The notes under the pieces are model-generated. The model had not been told where the DNA came from. It saw only the letters and a program-made list of their open reading frames with translations, and searched no databases. DNA of 64,000 nt from Sanguinoderma infundibulare (lineage: Eukaryota; Basidiomycota; Agaricomycetes; Polyporales; Polyporaceae), in NCBI GenBank assembly GCA_032821775.1, contig JAVLRN010000006.1:3348001-3412000 (forward strand), written 5' to 3'. A program made the translations under genes and the position numbers. Of the stretch, positions 34,298 to 43,898 are shown piece by piece; the stretch's first letter is position 1; each line of letters starts with the position of its first letter.

Positions 34298-37071
34298 CTA
34301 CTCCTCCTGGTCGGCGCTGGGCTCCGGAGTCTCGGCGAGTGACCCCAGTGGAGTACCGTCAGCCCCCTTGAGCTTCTTCTTCGGCTTCGTAGGCTCAGCG
34401 TCTCTAGAACGCTTCATCGCCGTCGCCGACGACGAAAGCTGATTGTTCTTGCCAGAAGCCAGCCCGTTTTTCTTGAACAGGTCCTCCGTACTTCTCTTCG
34501 GGCGGTCCCTCGGTTTCCAAGACCCGTCGCGGGCGAACTTGTCAAAGACGGACAAGAGCTCATTGTGATCCTTGAGCGGCCCGTCGGAGGGTGAGAGAGA
34601 CGGCTGGGGTTCTTCGTCCTCGTTATCCGAGTCAGACGGCTGGGGTTCCTCGTCCTCGTCATCCGAGTCCGGGTCCGGTGCCATGAGAGGGTCGTACTTG
34701 CGACAGTATGCAGCTTCGTCGATGGTGGCGTAATGGTCAGAGGATATCTTAGCGAGCTCCGTGAGCATTTCTCCGAGGCTTTGGTTCTTCGTAGGGGTGA
34801 TGAAGGATCGTGCTGAGCACATATTGACGAACTTCTGTTCGCCTCCGAGATGGGCTCCATCCTCAGGGCGGTATTCGTGGAATCCGAAGTGACCGTCGAA
34901 GACTGCTTTTAAGCGGCCTGTCGCCCTCGTGTAGTGGAAGCGTAAGACGGAGTAGTGGTGGACATGGATGAATGATTCAACGTCGTCTGCGAGTTCGTAA
35001 GGCTTCCAGGGGTACATTCCGAGCAACGCAGAGCGGAAGTACCATGTGCCCTAATGCTCGTAAATTAGTGGCTCGCTCCGATGAATGCGACTAAACATGA
35101 CGCACCGTGTGATCGGGTTCCCTCGGCTTGGTGCCAGGTGCCATATCCTCCTTGTACTTCGAGAGATCCCAGTCACTGAGGATGCCCTTCCGCACAAGTT
35201 TCCCATTGTCATCCTTGTACTCGTAGATGAGGATGTTGTTGAAGCTGACGTCCCGATGAAGAACGCCGGCCTTCTCCCATGCGTCCTTGTGACCTGAAAT
35301 GCGGTAATCAGTACGAGCACGGTCAAAGACTTGCAGACTCGAAGGAACACGCACCCTGCAAGGCATCCCTGAGGATCGCCGATAGCTCGCAGAAATTTCG
35401 GAAGTCGGTCAGCGGCCGGCACACTTCCTTCAGGAGGATGCGGTAGTGGCTGCGAGGATAAAGTGGGCGTTTCCCGTAGTCGTGGAGTTTGGTTTGCTGA
35501 GGGGAGCCATCCTCCAAGACGTCCCCGCCGGCGACAAAACTTAGCACATGGTCTTTGGATCCCTCGACTCCCTTGGCTGCCAGCCGCTTGTAGACCTCGT
35601 GCTCCGGAATGATACGACCTCCGGCGTCCTGGACTCGCCAGGAGTCCTTGAGGAACCGGAGCTCGAACGTCCGCTTGCCATCTTTCTCGCCGATCTCTTC
35701 GAAGACGGGGTAGGCGCGCGTGCACCGGCCAAACAACGAAGCAGTGGCGAAGGAGGGGCGCCCAGCGAAGATGATCCTCTCCTCCTCCTTTTTCTTCTCC
35801 TCGTGCTCCTCGTGCTCCTCGCCATTGTCGACCATGGTCAGCTTGTATACAGGCCACTCGAACGAGGTGAGCTCCTCGCCCACCTTGGCGTTCGGGTTCC
35901 ACGACAGCGCATGGTAAGCCTGCCCCTTCAGGTAGTCGGTGGGAAGAGTGGCAGCGTACTCGCGCAACGCTTTGAGGTCGTCTTCGGTCGCGAGCTTCGC
36001 AGTTTCGTCATAGCCACGCTCCTTATCCGTCATCCGAGCCATCTTCCAGAGGAACCTGTAAAGCGGCTGCTGCTCGGGAAGTCTCTTGCCGTACTTGAAA
36101 GGCTCCGAGACGACGATACCCGAGCGGTCGGCGTACGCGATTCGGGCCTGGTCCTTGTAGACGTAGGTGGAGAAGAGGTGGGTGCGGTGTTGGTGGCCCA
36201 AGATCTGTGCGTTGTACTCCAGGAATTGACCGACACCGCGGTGACCACCGATAGTGAGGCCGCGGTGGATAAGATTGGAGGAAGGGTTGAGGAACTCGAA
36301 CGCACACTCGCTGTGGTCGGTCTTCGCCTCGAAGAAGGACACGAGATCGCTGTATGATCGACGTGCAGCCCAGTTTTCAGGTTGCTTGACGTCCTCAGGC
36401 TGCTGAACGTCATTCTGCTCCTTGGTCTTCTTGGACGCTTTCGGCTCGATGAGCAGCTCCTTCGTGCGCTTGTTGTCGAGATAGATGCCGACGTCAGGGG
36501 TGGTTGCGCGGGTGCGGGAGGTGGTGGCCTGTTCAAGAGTTATGCCATCCCCAGACTTCTGCGAGTCGTTCTTCTTCTCGGAGATTTCGAAGTGATCAGT
36601 GTTTCGAGCTGAAGATATGTCGCGGAAGATGACGGGGTTCTTTGGGTTGTCAACCCTGTCTGCCACGGACTGGCCCATCTTGCACTGTCGAACATCGCGT
36701 CAGATTGCAAAGCAGAAGAACCACGAGCCACTCACGATGATAGGTATCAACTGCGGCTCCCTCACATTCTTTGCCTGGATGGTAGTGCGTGAGATCGCAA
36801 AGCAGAAGAACCAAAAGCCACTGGCACTCACCGTGATATCGACCCAGTCCTCTCCCCTCTCCTCCTCCGGCACGTCCAAATGGTAGTAGAATTCGTCGTA
36901 GTCTGCATCTCCAGGCTCGCCTCCGCAGTTCAGGTAGACATTGAACATGTCCTCGACGGATATTTCATAAATCCTGTAGTTCATGGTGTCTGGGTTCACG
37001 TAGTCGGGACGGAGCTGGTTGGCCTGTGGTAGCCCAGGTTTGTAGGTGCTGGACTGGACGCCGGGCCGCAC
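34298..37071 (-). CDS. FunK1-type fungal protein kinase (copy A)
   Basis: A kinase of the basidiomycete FunK1 family (Pkinase_fungal). The N-terminal region leads to a conserved block beginning KMGQSVADR (36678). The catalytic loop is HRDVSFNNIL (about 35231-35262), and LSDWDLSKY replaces the usual DFG. Then comes GTWYFRSALLGMYPWKPYELADDVESF across the intron at about 35050-35105. The tail is acidic (SDDEDEEPQPS repeated) and ends in a basic KRSRDAEPTKPKKKLKG segment, a likely nuclear signal. FunK1 kinases are expanded in mushrooms and tied to multicellular development by expression data; targets are unknown. Introns break the kinase part at about 35296-35352 and 35052-35104. The 5' end is uncertain: the frame stays open upstream of the ATG at 37071 to about 37205, where an intron may start an extra exon. 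Copy B is at 55192-57511. Confidence 0.8.
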
Positions 37072-37628
37072 GGGTGTGGGCTCCTGATCGAGAAATTTAG
37101 GGCCAGGAGGAGGAGTTTTTGGACAAGGGTTATCGTTCCGGGGACGATCGACAACGGGAGCAGAGGGCGCGTCAGCCTCAGGCTGGTTGAGAATCCACGC
37201 TCTGTCTCATGGGTTCATTTCAGCGCTGTCCGTCCGCAAATGATTGTTTGTTCACTTACATAATTTGCAGTATGCTTTATAGAGAGCTAGCGGCACGATG
37301 GCGAGCTCGCCGGCTGGTACTGTTGCCAAAGGTTGCACGGAAAGTCGAACTTGCGTTGTTGAGCGCTGGTGAGCTTCTTGGCGCTTAACATTCCCGTTTT
37401 GGAAGGGTATGTTGAATCAGTTGGATTAGCGCCTTCAAGGCTCCGCGGCGGTGGGCCGTGGCAACGGCCAGCATCCAAGCCATTGTTTGGCTGAATGGCA
37501 CGGCCATGGATGCTGCGCGTTGGCCATGGGCCAGTGTTCCATTGTTCAATTTGCATTTGGGCTTCATACCATCCACAGAACCCGCCGCAGCCGCAGCCTA
37601 ACCACACCTCATCAGTACTTCCGGAAAT

Positions 37629-37716
37629 TGCTTAACCGTGCTTAACGGGGCCATTAAGCACCGTTAAGCACGTTAAGCAGCCGTTAAGCACGATAAGCCG
37701 ATAAGCCGTAAGCAGG
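37629..37716. repeat. GTTAAGC minisatellite
   Basis: A short array of imperfect GTTAAGC units in both orientations (GCTTAAC then GTTAAGC), some degenerate as GATAAGC. A second cluster of three units lies at 37887-37911. The intervening DNA is unrelated. The block is absent from the matching spot in copy B. Confidence 0.75.
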
Positions 37717-37886
37717 TCTCGAAGCGCCCGTAAGTGCCGCCACTGACGACCTCCCTTCTACCAGCACCGCTCCCCCGCACTCTGACTGGCACACGGCAGG
37801 GGACAAAGAGATGTCTCCTCGAGACTTTGGAGGTAGAAGTTTGCCCAGGATATCCACCAAGATCCGGGGGGGAGGATGGCCATTTT

Positions 37887-37911
37887 CCGTTAAGCCGTTA
37901 AGCCGTTAAGC
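37887..37911. repeat. CCGTTAAG triplet repeat
   Basis: Three head-to-tail CCGTTAAG units, the same motif as the larger array 170 bases upstream. Confidence 0.75.
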
Positions 37912-38148
37912 AAAATCCGACTTTACTGATGCTGTGGCACGATCCTAGCCTGATCTTGAGTGCCAACGCCAGTCAGTTACAAAGATTCATTCATTGATAA
38001 GCAGACAAAGGTATGTCATGCAATTGATGTCCAAAGGCCTTTAACACGCGCGGATAGTCAATCGAGAATCCAACCATGCGACAGACTCAGTGATTATAGT
38101 GCGCGATGTTGCGGAATAGAACACCTTCGACGAATGTAGCATCAGATG

Positions 38149-38938
38149 TCATATCTCCAAGTCGAGTCTTCGCCAACCCCGCGAACCCCACTCAAGTTTT
38201 CCCGACTCCGTACCGCCCGTCCGAACCCTTTTGTCCCGCCTCTCATTCTCCCTGCGCAGCACCCACCACAGCGTCGCCGCAACGACCACATTCCCGACGA
38301 GGTAAGCGAGCGCGAAACTGTGTCCTAGAACGTACCGTGGACTCGTCGCGGGTAGGTACAGCTGCGTGCCCAGCACCGCGCCCAGGTTCCCGACCGATAT
38401 CTGCATCGCGTTGATCGTCGCCCGCTTTGTCTGCCCGTACACGTTGGTCATGGGCCACGAGAGCGCGAGCGCGGTCGAGGGGTAGATCCCGCTGGCAGCG
38501 AAGAATGTCCCAACGTAACTCACGCCCGGTCAGTGCTTCGGGTCAGTGTTCGCGAGGGGGAGGATATACCCGATGATCGCGAGGGACGACGATGCGATGA
38601 TGAATGGCGCGCGATGGTTAACGCGTTCTGACCACCAGGCGATGAACACGGTGAAGATGGTCGCGAGCGCGTAGGGAGGGACGATGAGCAGTTGAGACCG
38701 CGCGGCGGTGAAGCCAAGGTCGGCGATGATCGTGGGCAGGAAGAGGGAGAACGTATAGCGAGCGTGTGAAACGCGAAGTAGTACAGTCAACTCTTGAGGT
38801 CGGTAGGCAAGCCAGACAGCAGACCAGGCGAACGGTTCGTCGCGCGTCGCATCACTTTCGTCTTTGAGTCGTGCGTGGACGTGCGCGCGCTCGTCCTCTG
38901 TGAGGAATGTGGACGTGTTTGGGTAGTTCGGTATGAAT
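38149..38938 (-). pseudogene. MFS transporter, C-terminal half (allantoate-permease type), truncated
   Basis: Minus-strand coding with the wording of fungal anion:cation symporter (Dal5-like) MFS proteins: NTSTFLTEDERAHVHARLK, FLPTIIADLGFTAARSQLL, VPPYALATIFTVFIAWWSER, then SYVGTFFAASGIYPSTALAL, INAMQISVGNLGAVLGTQLY and LWWVLRRENERRD. The first six helices are absent. At 38939 the sequence switches to the DUF6533 gene copy. An in-frame TGA (about 38524-38526) separates the two parts, inside a short insertion relative to the expected NTDPGVSYVG. It is therefore a relic. The same C-terminus recurs, shorter, at 57839-58077. Confidence 0.8.
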
Positions 38939-39670
38939 AAACGTGGACTCAGGCTGACCATGTATAGGACGACCGGCGCGAACCCCAGGCCGAAGACTAG
39001 TAAGGACACGAGCCAGCTCCTCCCGGTCAAAGCGAACGATCCCAGACCAGAGAAGGCTTGCAAACGCCATCAGCATCAGTTTCCTTACGCAGAGGAGCAC
39101 CGGACGAACCTGCCCATATGGCGTATAGCACCAGATCAATCACAAACAAGGCTCGGTTGAACATCGTACAGCTGAATGTTAAGAGCCATCAGTGTACTTG
39201 CAGTAGGACGTAAGGAAGACACGAACCCCTGGGTACCACACACCGGACGTTATTCACAATTCCGTAGAGGAAACGTGTATGGTATGCGCACCTCGTCGGA
39301 CATCCGCGCCATGCTGACGAAGAGCAGCGTGTAATACAGATACGCGACGTATTTGTTCGCGAAGAACAAGACGTGTGCGCCCGTAAATCGGGTGTTCCAA
39401 AAGCATCGCAGCTCGTCTCCTATCGTGATGATACAGTCGTACAGAAGGAGCACTGGTATGAAGAAAAATTCAGTCAGTCATCGTGGGTGTCGCAAAGTAA
39501 GCAAAGGAAGCCCGCGACTGACATGTTGACGCTGTTATAACATAGGTCGCTTGTTCGCTGTAGTGGACGCCCTGGAATGTCAGCGAAAGCTGCATTGGTA
39601 AGGGTTAGAGTTGGACGTACATTGCGCTGAACTCGTTAATGATCGCTTCTATCTTGTCAGAGGAAGCCAT
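38939..39670 (-). pseudogene. 5' half of DUF6533 gene (copy 2), truncated
   Basis: The reverse complement of 2603-3334, starting with the same ATG and first exon and containing LLLYDCIITIGDELRCFW and FSGLGSFALTGRSWLVSLL. It stops at the duplication border, after which the frame continues into MFS sequence for 115 codons. Helices 5-7 and the C-terminal tail of the intact gene are missing. Confidence 0.85.
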
Positions 39671-40251
39671 CGTTGGTGGGGATGATGCAGACAGAGCTCG
39701 AACGAGAGCTCGAGTCGCTTGTGTTTGGTGACCCTAGAGCCGCAGGATCACGAACGCCCTTCGAAACTCCAGTACAGGCGGTAAGATCTCAATCAAACCC
39801 GCAGCAATGCATATAGAGCTCCATCGGGGTACCTCGGATCCTTTCGTACCGCTCGATTGAAGTTTGAATAGGCCCGCGAGTCGGACCAACTCAGGCCGAT
39901 CCTCCGGGGAGACCGGAACCGGGTAAGATCGCATGGCGTAGGGCGACGCTTTCCATTGGTGAACAAGATGAACTGGTCGTGCTGGTTGAAGAGGCGGCGT
40001 GCGGTGCGGTGTCTGGGTCGTGGTGGTCGCGAGTTGCTGGCAGAACGGTAATCACAAGCGCTTGATGAGACGACACAGCATCCTAAGTCCCGTACCTTGA
40101 TCATGATGCATAAGTATCAATATCAATGTTACACCGTGCATATGTAAATCGGTTCCAACTTCCGACATCCAGCACCTCAACTGAGGACAGGAAGATACGA
40201 GCAAGACAACATGACAGAGTATGCAACTCACCGACCGCTCCGAGTCCATTC
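39671..40251. other. Spacer of arm 2
   Basis: The non-coding counterpart of 2019-2602, separating FAD monooxygenase copy 2 from the truncated DUF6533 copy. It contains the same possible coding relic in broken frames. Confidence 0.5.
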
Positions 40252-41481
40252 TCAAGCCTTGCGCCTCATCGCTCGTTGCATGGTCGCCGCTGTCGCAAGG
40301 CAAGACTGAAGCGTCGCACCAGGCCCCAGCGCGGCCTCCACATTGGCCGCAGCGATCGCCCCAACCCGCCTTCCCTCGCTCATCCGTACCTCCTCCCATG
40401 CAGCGATGGCCGCCTCCCGCTCCTCGACGCTCTTCCCGCCCGAAATCACCTCCACGAGCACCAGTCCGAGCTCGAGCGCATCGAGCATCGCCAGGTTCGC
40501 GCCCGCGCCAGCGAATGGCGACATGAGGTGCGCAGCGTCCCCAAGCAGAGTCACCCCCGGCGCATGGTCCCACCTGTGGTCCAGCGGGAGCATGTACAGA
40601 GAACGCTGGTGAATCGCCTGGGGGTCACAATGCTCGATGAGCGTTCGCACCCAGGGCGCCCAGCCCTCGTACTTCTCCAGGAGAAATTTGCGGGTCGCTG
40701 AGGGCTCCGTGGGCAGGACCCAGTCCGCCGGCGCGCGGAACCACGCGTACACGCGGATGCGCCCGTCTCCGTTGGGCTGCGCGCCAAACACGCGCGAGTG
40801 CTCGCAGGCAAAGAACATCCCCTCGCCCACAAGCTCGACCACATCCTTGAGCGCGGGAAGCGTCGCAACCTCGGGCGCGATGGAGATTTCAGCCCCCGTG
40901 ACGCCGTGGTAGACGGGCACCGCGCTCGAGACGAGGGGGCGCACCCGCGAGTTCGCGCCATCGGCCCCGACGAGGATGTCGCAGACAGTCTTGTGTCCGT
41001 TCGCACACGTGAGCTCGTGCTGGCCGTCGCCCAGTGGGACGGCGGAGACGAGGCCGTAGCCCCACTTGATTGCGTCGGCGGGGATAGCGTCGAGCATGAT
41101 CTTGCGCAGCGCGGAACGGTCGATCTCTGGACGGGAGTCGAGTGGATCCTGGTTCGGGTCCGCGGGCTTAGAGAAAAGAACCTTCTGAGAGTCGCAGAAC
41201 GTGAGGCTCTCGCCCTGGGGGCGGGCGTACTGGTTGAAGGCGTCCTCGAGGCCGTTCTCGCGGAGGGCACGTTGGCCGCTCTCGTACCCGAGATCGAGGC
41301 TACCGCCGAGGTGTGCGCGCGAGGAGAAGCTGGCCTCGCGCTCGTAGAGAGTTGCGGGAATGCCTCGTTTGTGGAGGGTGAGGAGGAGGATGAGCCCGCC
41401 TGGGCCGCCGCCAATGATCGCGATGCGTGGCTCAGTCTTGACTCTGGTTCTCTCCGGGGTTTGTGATGGTGTATTGCCCAC
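40252..41481 (-). CDS. FAD-dependent class A monooxygenase, TetX-like (copy 2)
   Basis: A single-exon frame of 409 codons, intact from MGNTPSQTPERTRV to MRRKA-stop. From residue 14 on it is a close copy of the enzyme at 822-2018: same fingerprint IIGGGPGGL, same GDAAHLMSPFAGAGAN, with scattered replacements such as LTCANGHKT for LTFANGHKT. The first 13 residues are different because the duplication border lies there, so this N-terminus was captured from the new surroundings. The start codon is only 80 bases from the divergent tRNA-Gln, so the gene must use a new promoter. No stop or frameshift is present. Either it is expressed, or it is too young to have decayed. Confidence 0.82.
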   Translation of the reverse strand: MGNTPSQTPERTRVKTEPRIAIIGGGPGGLILLLTLHKRGIPATLYEREASFSSRAHLGGSLDLGYESGQRALRENGLEDAFNQYARPQGESLTFCDSQKVLFSKPADPNQDPLDSRPEIDRSALRKIMLDAIPADAIKWGYGLVSAVPLGDGQHELTCANGHKTVCDILVGADGANSRVRPLVSSAVPVYHGVTGAEISIAPEVATLPALKDVVELVGEGMFFACEHSRVFGAQPNGDGRIRVYAWFRAPADWVLPTEPSATRKFLLEKYEGWAPWVRTLIEHCDPQAIHQRSLYMLPLDHRWDHAPGVTLLGDAAHLMSPFAGAGANLAMLDALELGLVLVEVISGGKSVEEREAAIAAWEEVRMSEGRRVGAIAAANVEAALGPGATLQSCLATAATMQRAMRRKA

Positions 41482-41561
41482 CTTCGACCACCAACATACG
41501 GTATGGATGGGAGGGGGAAAGAGTTCCGGTACATAATTGTCGCGGTTCTCCCGAAAATCTG

Positions 41562-41660
41562 GCGCTATAGTGTAGTGGTCATCACTTGGGATTCTGATTT
41601 GTGGTGGAGTGTCGCAAAGCTGATCTTCCCAAAACCCAGGTTCGAGTCCTGGTAGCGCCT
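41562..41660 (+). tRNA. tRNA-Gln (anticodon CUG) with intron
   Basis: The acceptor stem GGCGCTA (41562-41568) pairs perfectly with TAGCGCC (41653-41659). The T-arm CCAGG-TTCGAGT-CCTGG and the D-arm are canonical. The anticodon stem is TGGGA/TCCCA, with anticodon CTG at 41594-41596 and an intron of about 28 bases (41598-41625) after position 37. Discriminator base T at 41660. Confidence 0.92.
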
Positions 41661-42338
41661 CTGGGCTTGTGTGAATCCGGCTCTTTTGCTCTTTAGCTTT
41701 ATGGCTGACTTTTCCATGTCATACAATTGTCATTGTGGACGGCCCGACACGGATCTCAGCCCTACTCTCTGCCGCCCATGATAGGGTTTAGATTTATTTC
41801 TTCTTTGCATGTACTCGGGCGATTCCCATTTGGCAACACACCGCATTGACGACGTGCTTCTCACGGCCCCAAGGATCTATTGGAGATTGTATTACATCAG
41901 CGAGCTCGTCTTGTGCTCGCGCCCAGGTCTCTCCCGCCTTGTCCATCTTGTACTGTACATTATGACTTAGGTCTTGTTTGTTCATGTATTTAGTACCGCC
42001 CGTGACACGTCGTCCCTCACGCGTTTTCATCAGCGTTCAAACGTGACTGCATTCTCCTCCTCGCTTCCCTCTCGCGTGCCCCGTTTTTTACCACAGGATC
42101 GGCATCCTGGTGTGAGGTGCCCGCATCGCCTCTTTGCCATTGTTACTCCTTACCTCCAAACATCCCTCTCTGACAAGACACGTAGTCGTTACTGCTGCCC
42201 CCCTCTTGATTCAAGATTGGGTCCTTTGGTGAGCGGCGTCATCGTGCAGGACATGGATGCGCCTAAAACATTCACGTCCATTCTCAACTGTGACGCAGTG
42301 CTCCTTGACCATCTATGTGGCTCCTCAGCACAGACTGA
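41661..42338. other. Spacer between tRNA-Gln and HET gene
   Basis: A minus-strand open frame (41794-42030) has a protein-like C-terminal segment (ETWARAQDELADVIQSPIDP and GREKHVVNAVCCQMGIARVH) but no recognised family and no upstream exons. It may be a relic. The plus strand near 42240-42340 probably holds the first exon of the HET gene, which I cannot define. Confidence 0.4.
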
Positions 42339-42659
42339 GCTGAACTCCATTTCTTCAATGACCTATGTCAGGTACAACGTGATGGGGGTTACGCCATCCT
42401 CTCTCATGTCTGGGATGCCACCGAATGGTCCTTTCAAGAAATGCAAAACCTCGCCAAGAGATGCGAGGCAGACGGCACGATCCCGCGCGATCGGACCTCG
42501 GCCAAAATCTGTGAGTCCTGCATCATCGCCGAGCGCCACGGTTACAAGTGGATCTGGAATGACACCTGCTGCATCGACAAGAGTAGCAGCTCAGAGCTCT
42601 CGGAGGCGATCAACTCCATGTACCGATATTATTCCTGCGCTGCCGTCTGCTATGCCTAT
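42339..42659 (+). pseudogene. HET-domain gene, 5' part (interrupted)
   Basis: The open frame shows the HET-domain signature: YAILSHVWDATEWSFQEMQ (from about 42390), YKWIWNDTCCIDKSSSSELSEAINSMY and AVCYAY. HET proteins act in fungal self/non-self recognition that leads to cell death on fusion of unlike hyphae. The frame is cut after AVCYAY by a large insertion (42660-52576); the rest of the domain resumes at 52577. An in-frame stop at 42336 shows that the true N-terminus lies in an upstream exon. With the insertion present the product would be truncated in the middle of the domain. Confidence 0.85.
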
Positions 42660-43033
42660 CATCAGCAAAAGTGCAAAACACTCGGATAAAATTGGCTCAA
42701 TTGGGTCTGCGACCCAAAATTGGCATGATTGGTGCCAATCGGCTTCAATTGGGCTTGAGCCCGTTTGAAGCCAATTGAAGCCAATTGGCATGATTTGAGA
42801 GCAGTCCCCAGGGCACAGCTTGTCCCATTTTCCTGCAATATCCTTCAACTATATCCATTACCTTATACCTGTGCAAAGTTTCAATGCCCATAACATTGAG
42901 CGAGCCCCTACCAGCTCAAAGGCAATTATGTGCACTTACGGCCCACTTTGGGCGTTTAGCAATCAGATTCGATTGGGGTGCATTGGGCTCAAACAGGCTC
43001 AAGCGCACTTGAGTGGGATTAGATTAAACTCAG
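42660..43033. mobile_element. TIR element (MITE-like), left part
   Basis: It starts with CATCAGCAAAAGTGC, whose inverted copy ends the element at 52576. It is rich in CAATTG and CTTGAG motifs that recur inverted in the right part. No coding capacity. Together with 52472-52576 it forms an element of about 480 bases, split by a LINE. It is flanked by AT on both sides, and removal leaves the HET frame continuous (GCC TAT then CTG GCA). Confidence 0.75.
43022..43033. repeat. Target-site duplication of the LINE, left copy
   Basis: GATTAAACTCAG here is repeated at 52460-52471, directly after the (TC)n tail of the LINE. A 12-base direct repeat on both sides is the expected footprint of target-primed reverse transcription. 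Confidence 0.85.
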
Positions 43034-43095
43034 GGGACACATCTTGACCTCTTACCACCACCTACCTACTCGAGTGGCTCACGTCCTCATCACAC

Positions 43096-43858
43096 ATGGC
43101 TGGTCGGAAGACTACTCGAGCTGGGCCCGCCAGTCAGCCAGCCCAGCATGTGACCTCTTCCACCACACCGACGCAACCGACGGATCCGCCATCACCGTCG
43201 GCACCACAGCCGACGAAGAAGACCACCGCTGATCTGTTCCCCTCGGCCCCTGCCCATGCCACAGCCACCGAGCTTCTGACATTCATCCGTGAAATCATCG
43301 AGTCCTGGGACACATCAACTCTAGCACTCAAGTGCAAGACACCTCTAGTCGAAAACCTCCGGCAAGTGGAGGCCCTCATCATGCAGGAGAGGATGGAGCG
43401 CAGTGGCGCAGATAACAAAGGCAATGAGGGTGGCGCAAGTGCCCTCGTCCCAGCAGCATGCCTTTCTTCTTCTTTGTCCCCCTTTGCTGATAGCCTTGCC
43501 CCCTTTGAAGCAGCGCTTGCCTCTGCAGCCGAACGCACGATGCGGTGCGTCACGGACGAAGTGTCCGCCGCAGTCAAGGCCACACTGGGCGAGCAACTTG
43601 CGAAGACCACCACCGCACCCCCTCCCTCCCTTCCCCTTCTCCCCTCACCTCCCCACGCGCCCGCTCCGTCAGGTCCTATGGAGCTGGATGTAATCATCTC
43701 CCTCCTGCACTCCACGCGCGGCGCACTGCCCAGGAAGATCCCCGACCACCAGCTGAAGTCCATGGTGGAGACCGCACTTAGCAGCTTGGGGGTCTCCGGC
43801 TTGGAGAGCACATCAGTGCGCGGTGAGCAGCTTCAGTCACTCGGAAGCATCCCACACG
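43096..43858 (+). pseudogene. LINE ORF1 (gag-like), 5' part
   Basis: It starts MAGRKTTRAGPAS and has a Pro/Ser/Thr-rich N-terminus followed by helical sequence (ELLTFIREIIESWDTSTLAL, DHQLKSMVETALSSLGVSG). The frame breaks where the foldback element begins. ORF1 proteins of this LINE type bind the element RNA. The remainder is at 46237-47014. Confidence 0.75.
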
Positions 43859-43898
43859 GTGCTCATCCAACCGTGGGATGCATCCGTAGCGTTACAGA

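Larger units (their letters stand above)
37100..38148. other. Non-coding spacer upstream of FunK1-A
   Basis: About 1 kb between the FunK1 gene and the MFS relic. It holds the TTAAGC minisatellite. Part of it (the GTAAGTGAACAAACAATC block near 37240-37262) recurs upstream of FunK1-B (about 57620-57640). No gene is recognised. Confidence 0.6.
33498..38523. repeat. Direct segmental duplication, copy A
   Basis: It contains, in order, a FAD-monooxygenase tail (+), a FunK1 kinase (-) and an MFS tail (-). The same order and orientations occur at about 54358-58077. Divergence is high enough that both intronic and coding differences are visible, so the duplication is older than the inverted one. Confidence 0.8.
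38939..41440. repeat. Arm 2 of the ~2.5 kb inverted segmental duplication
   Basis: The reverse complement of 830-3334, including the complete FAD monooxygenase body, its 3' spacer and the first half of the DUF6533 gene. Both junctions are sharp. One lies inside the DUF6533 gene against MFS sequence, the other within the first codons of the FAD monooxygenase, beside tRNA-Gln. Confidence 0.88.

Noticed and set aside
38149..38938. Intact MFS transporter
   Set aside because: The first six helices are absent and an in-frame TGA splits the remainder.
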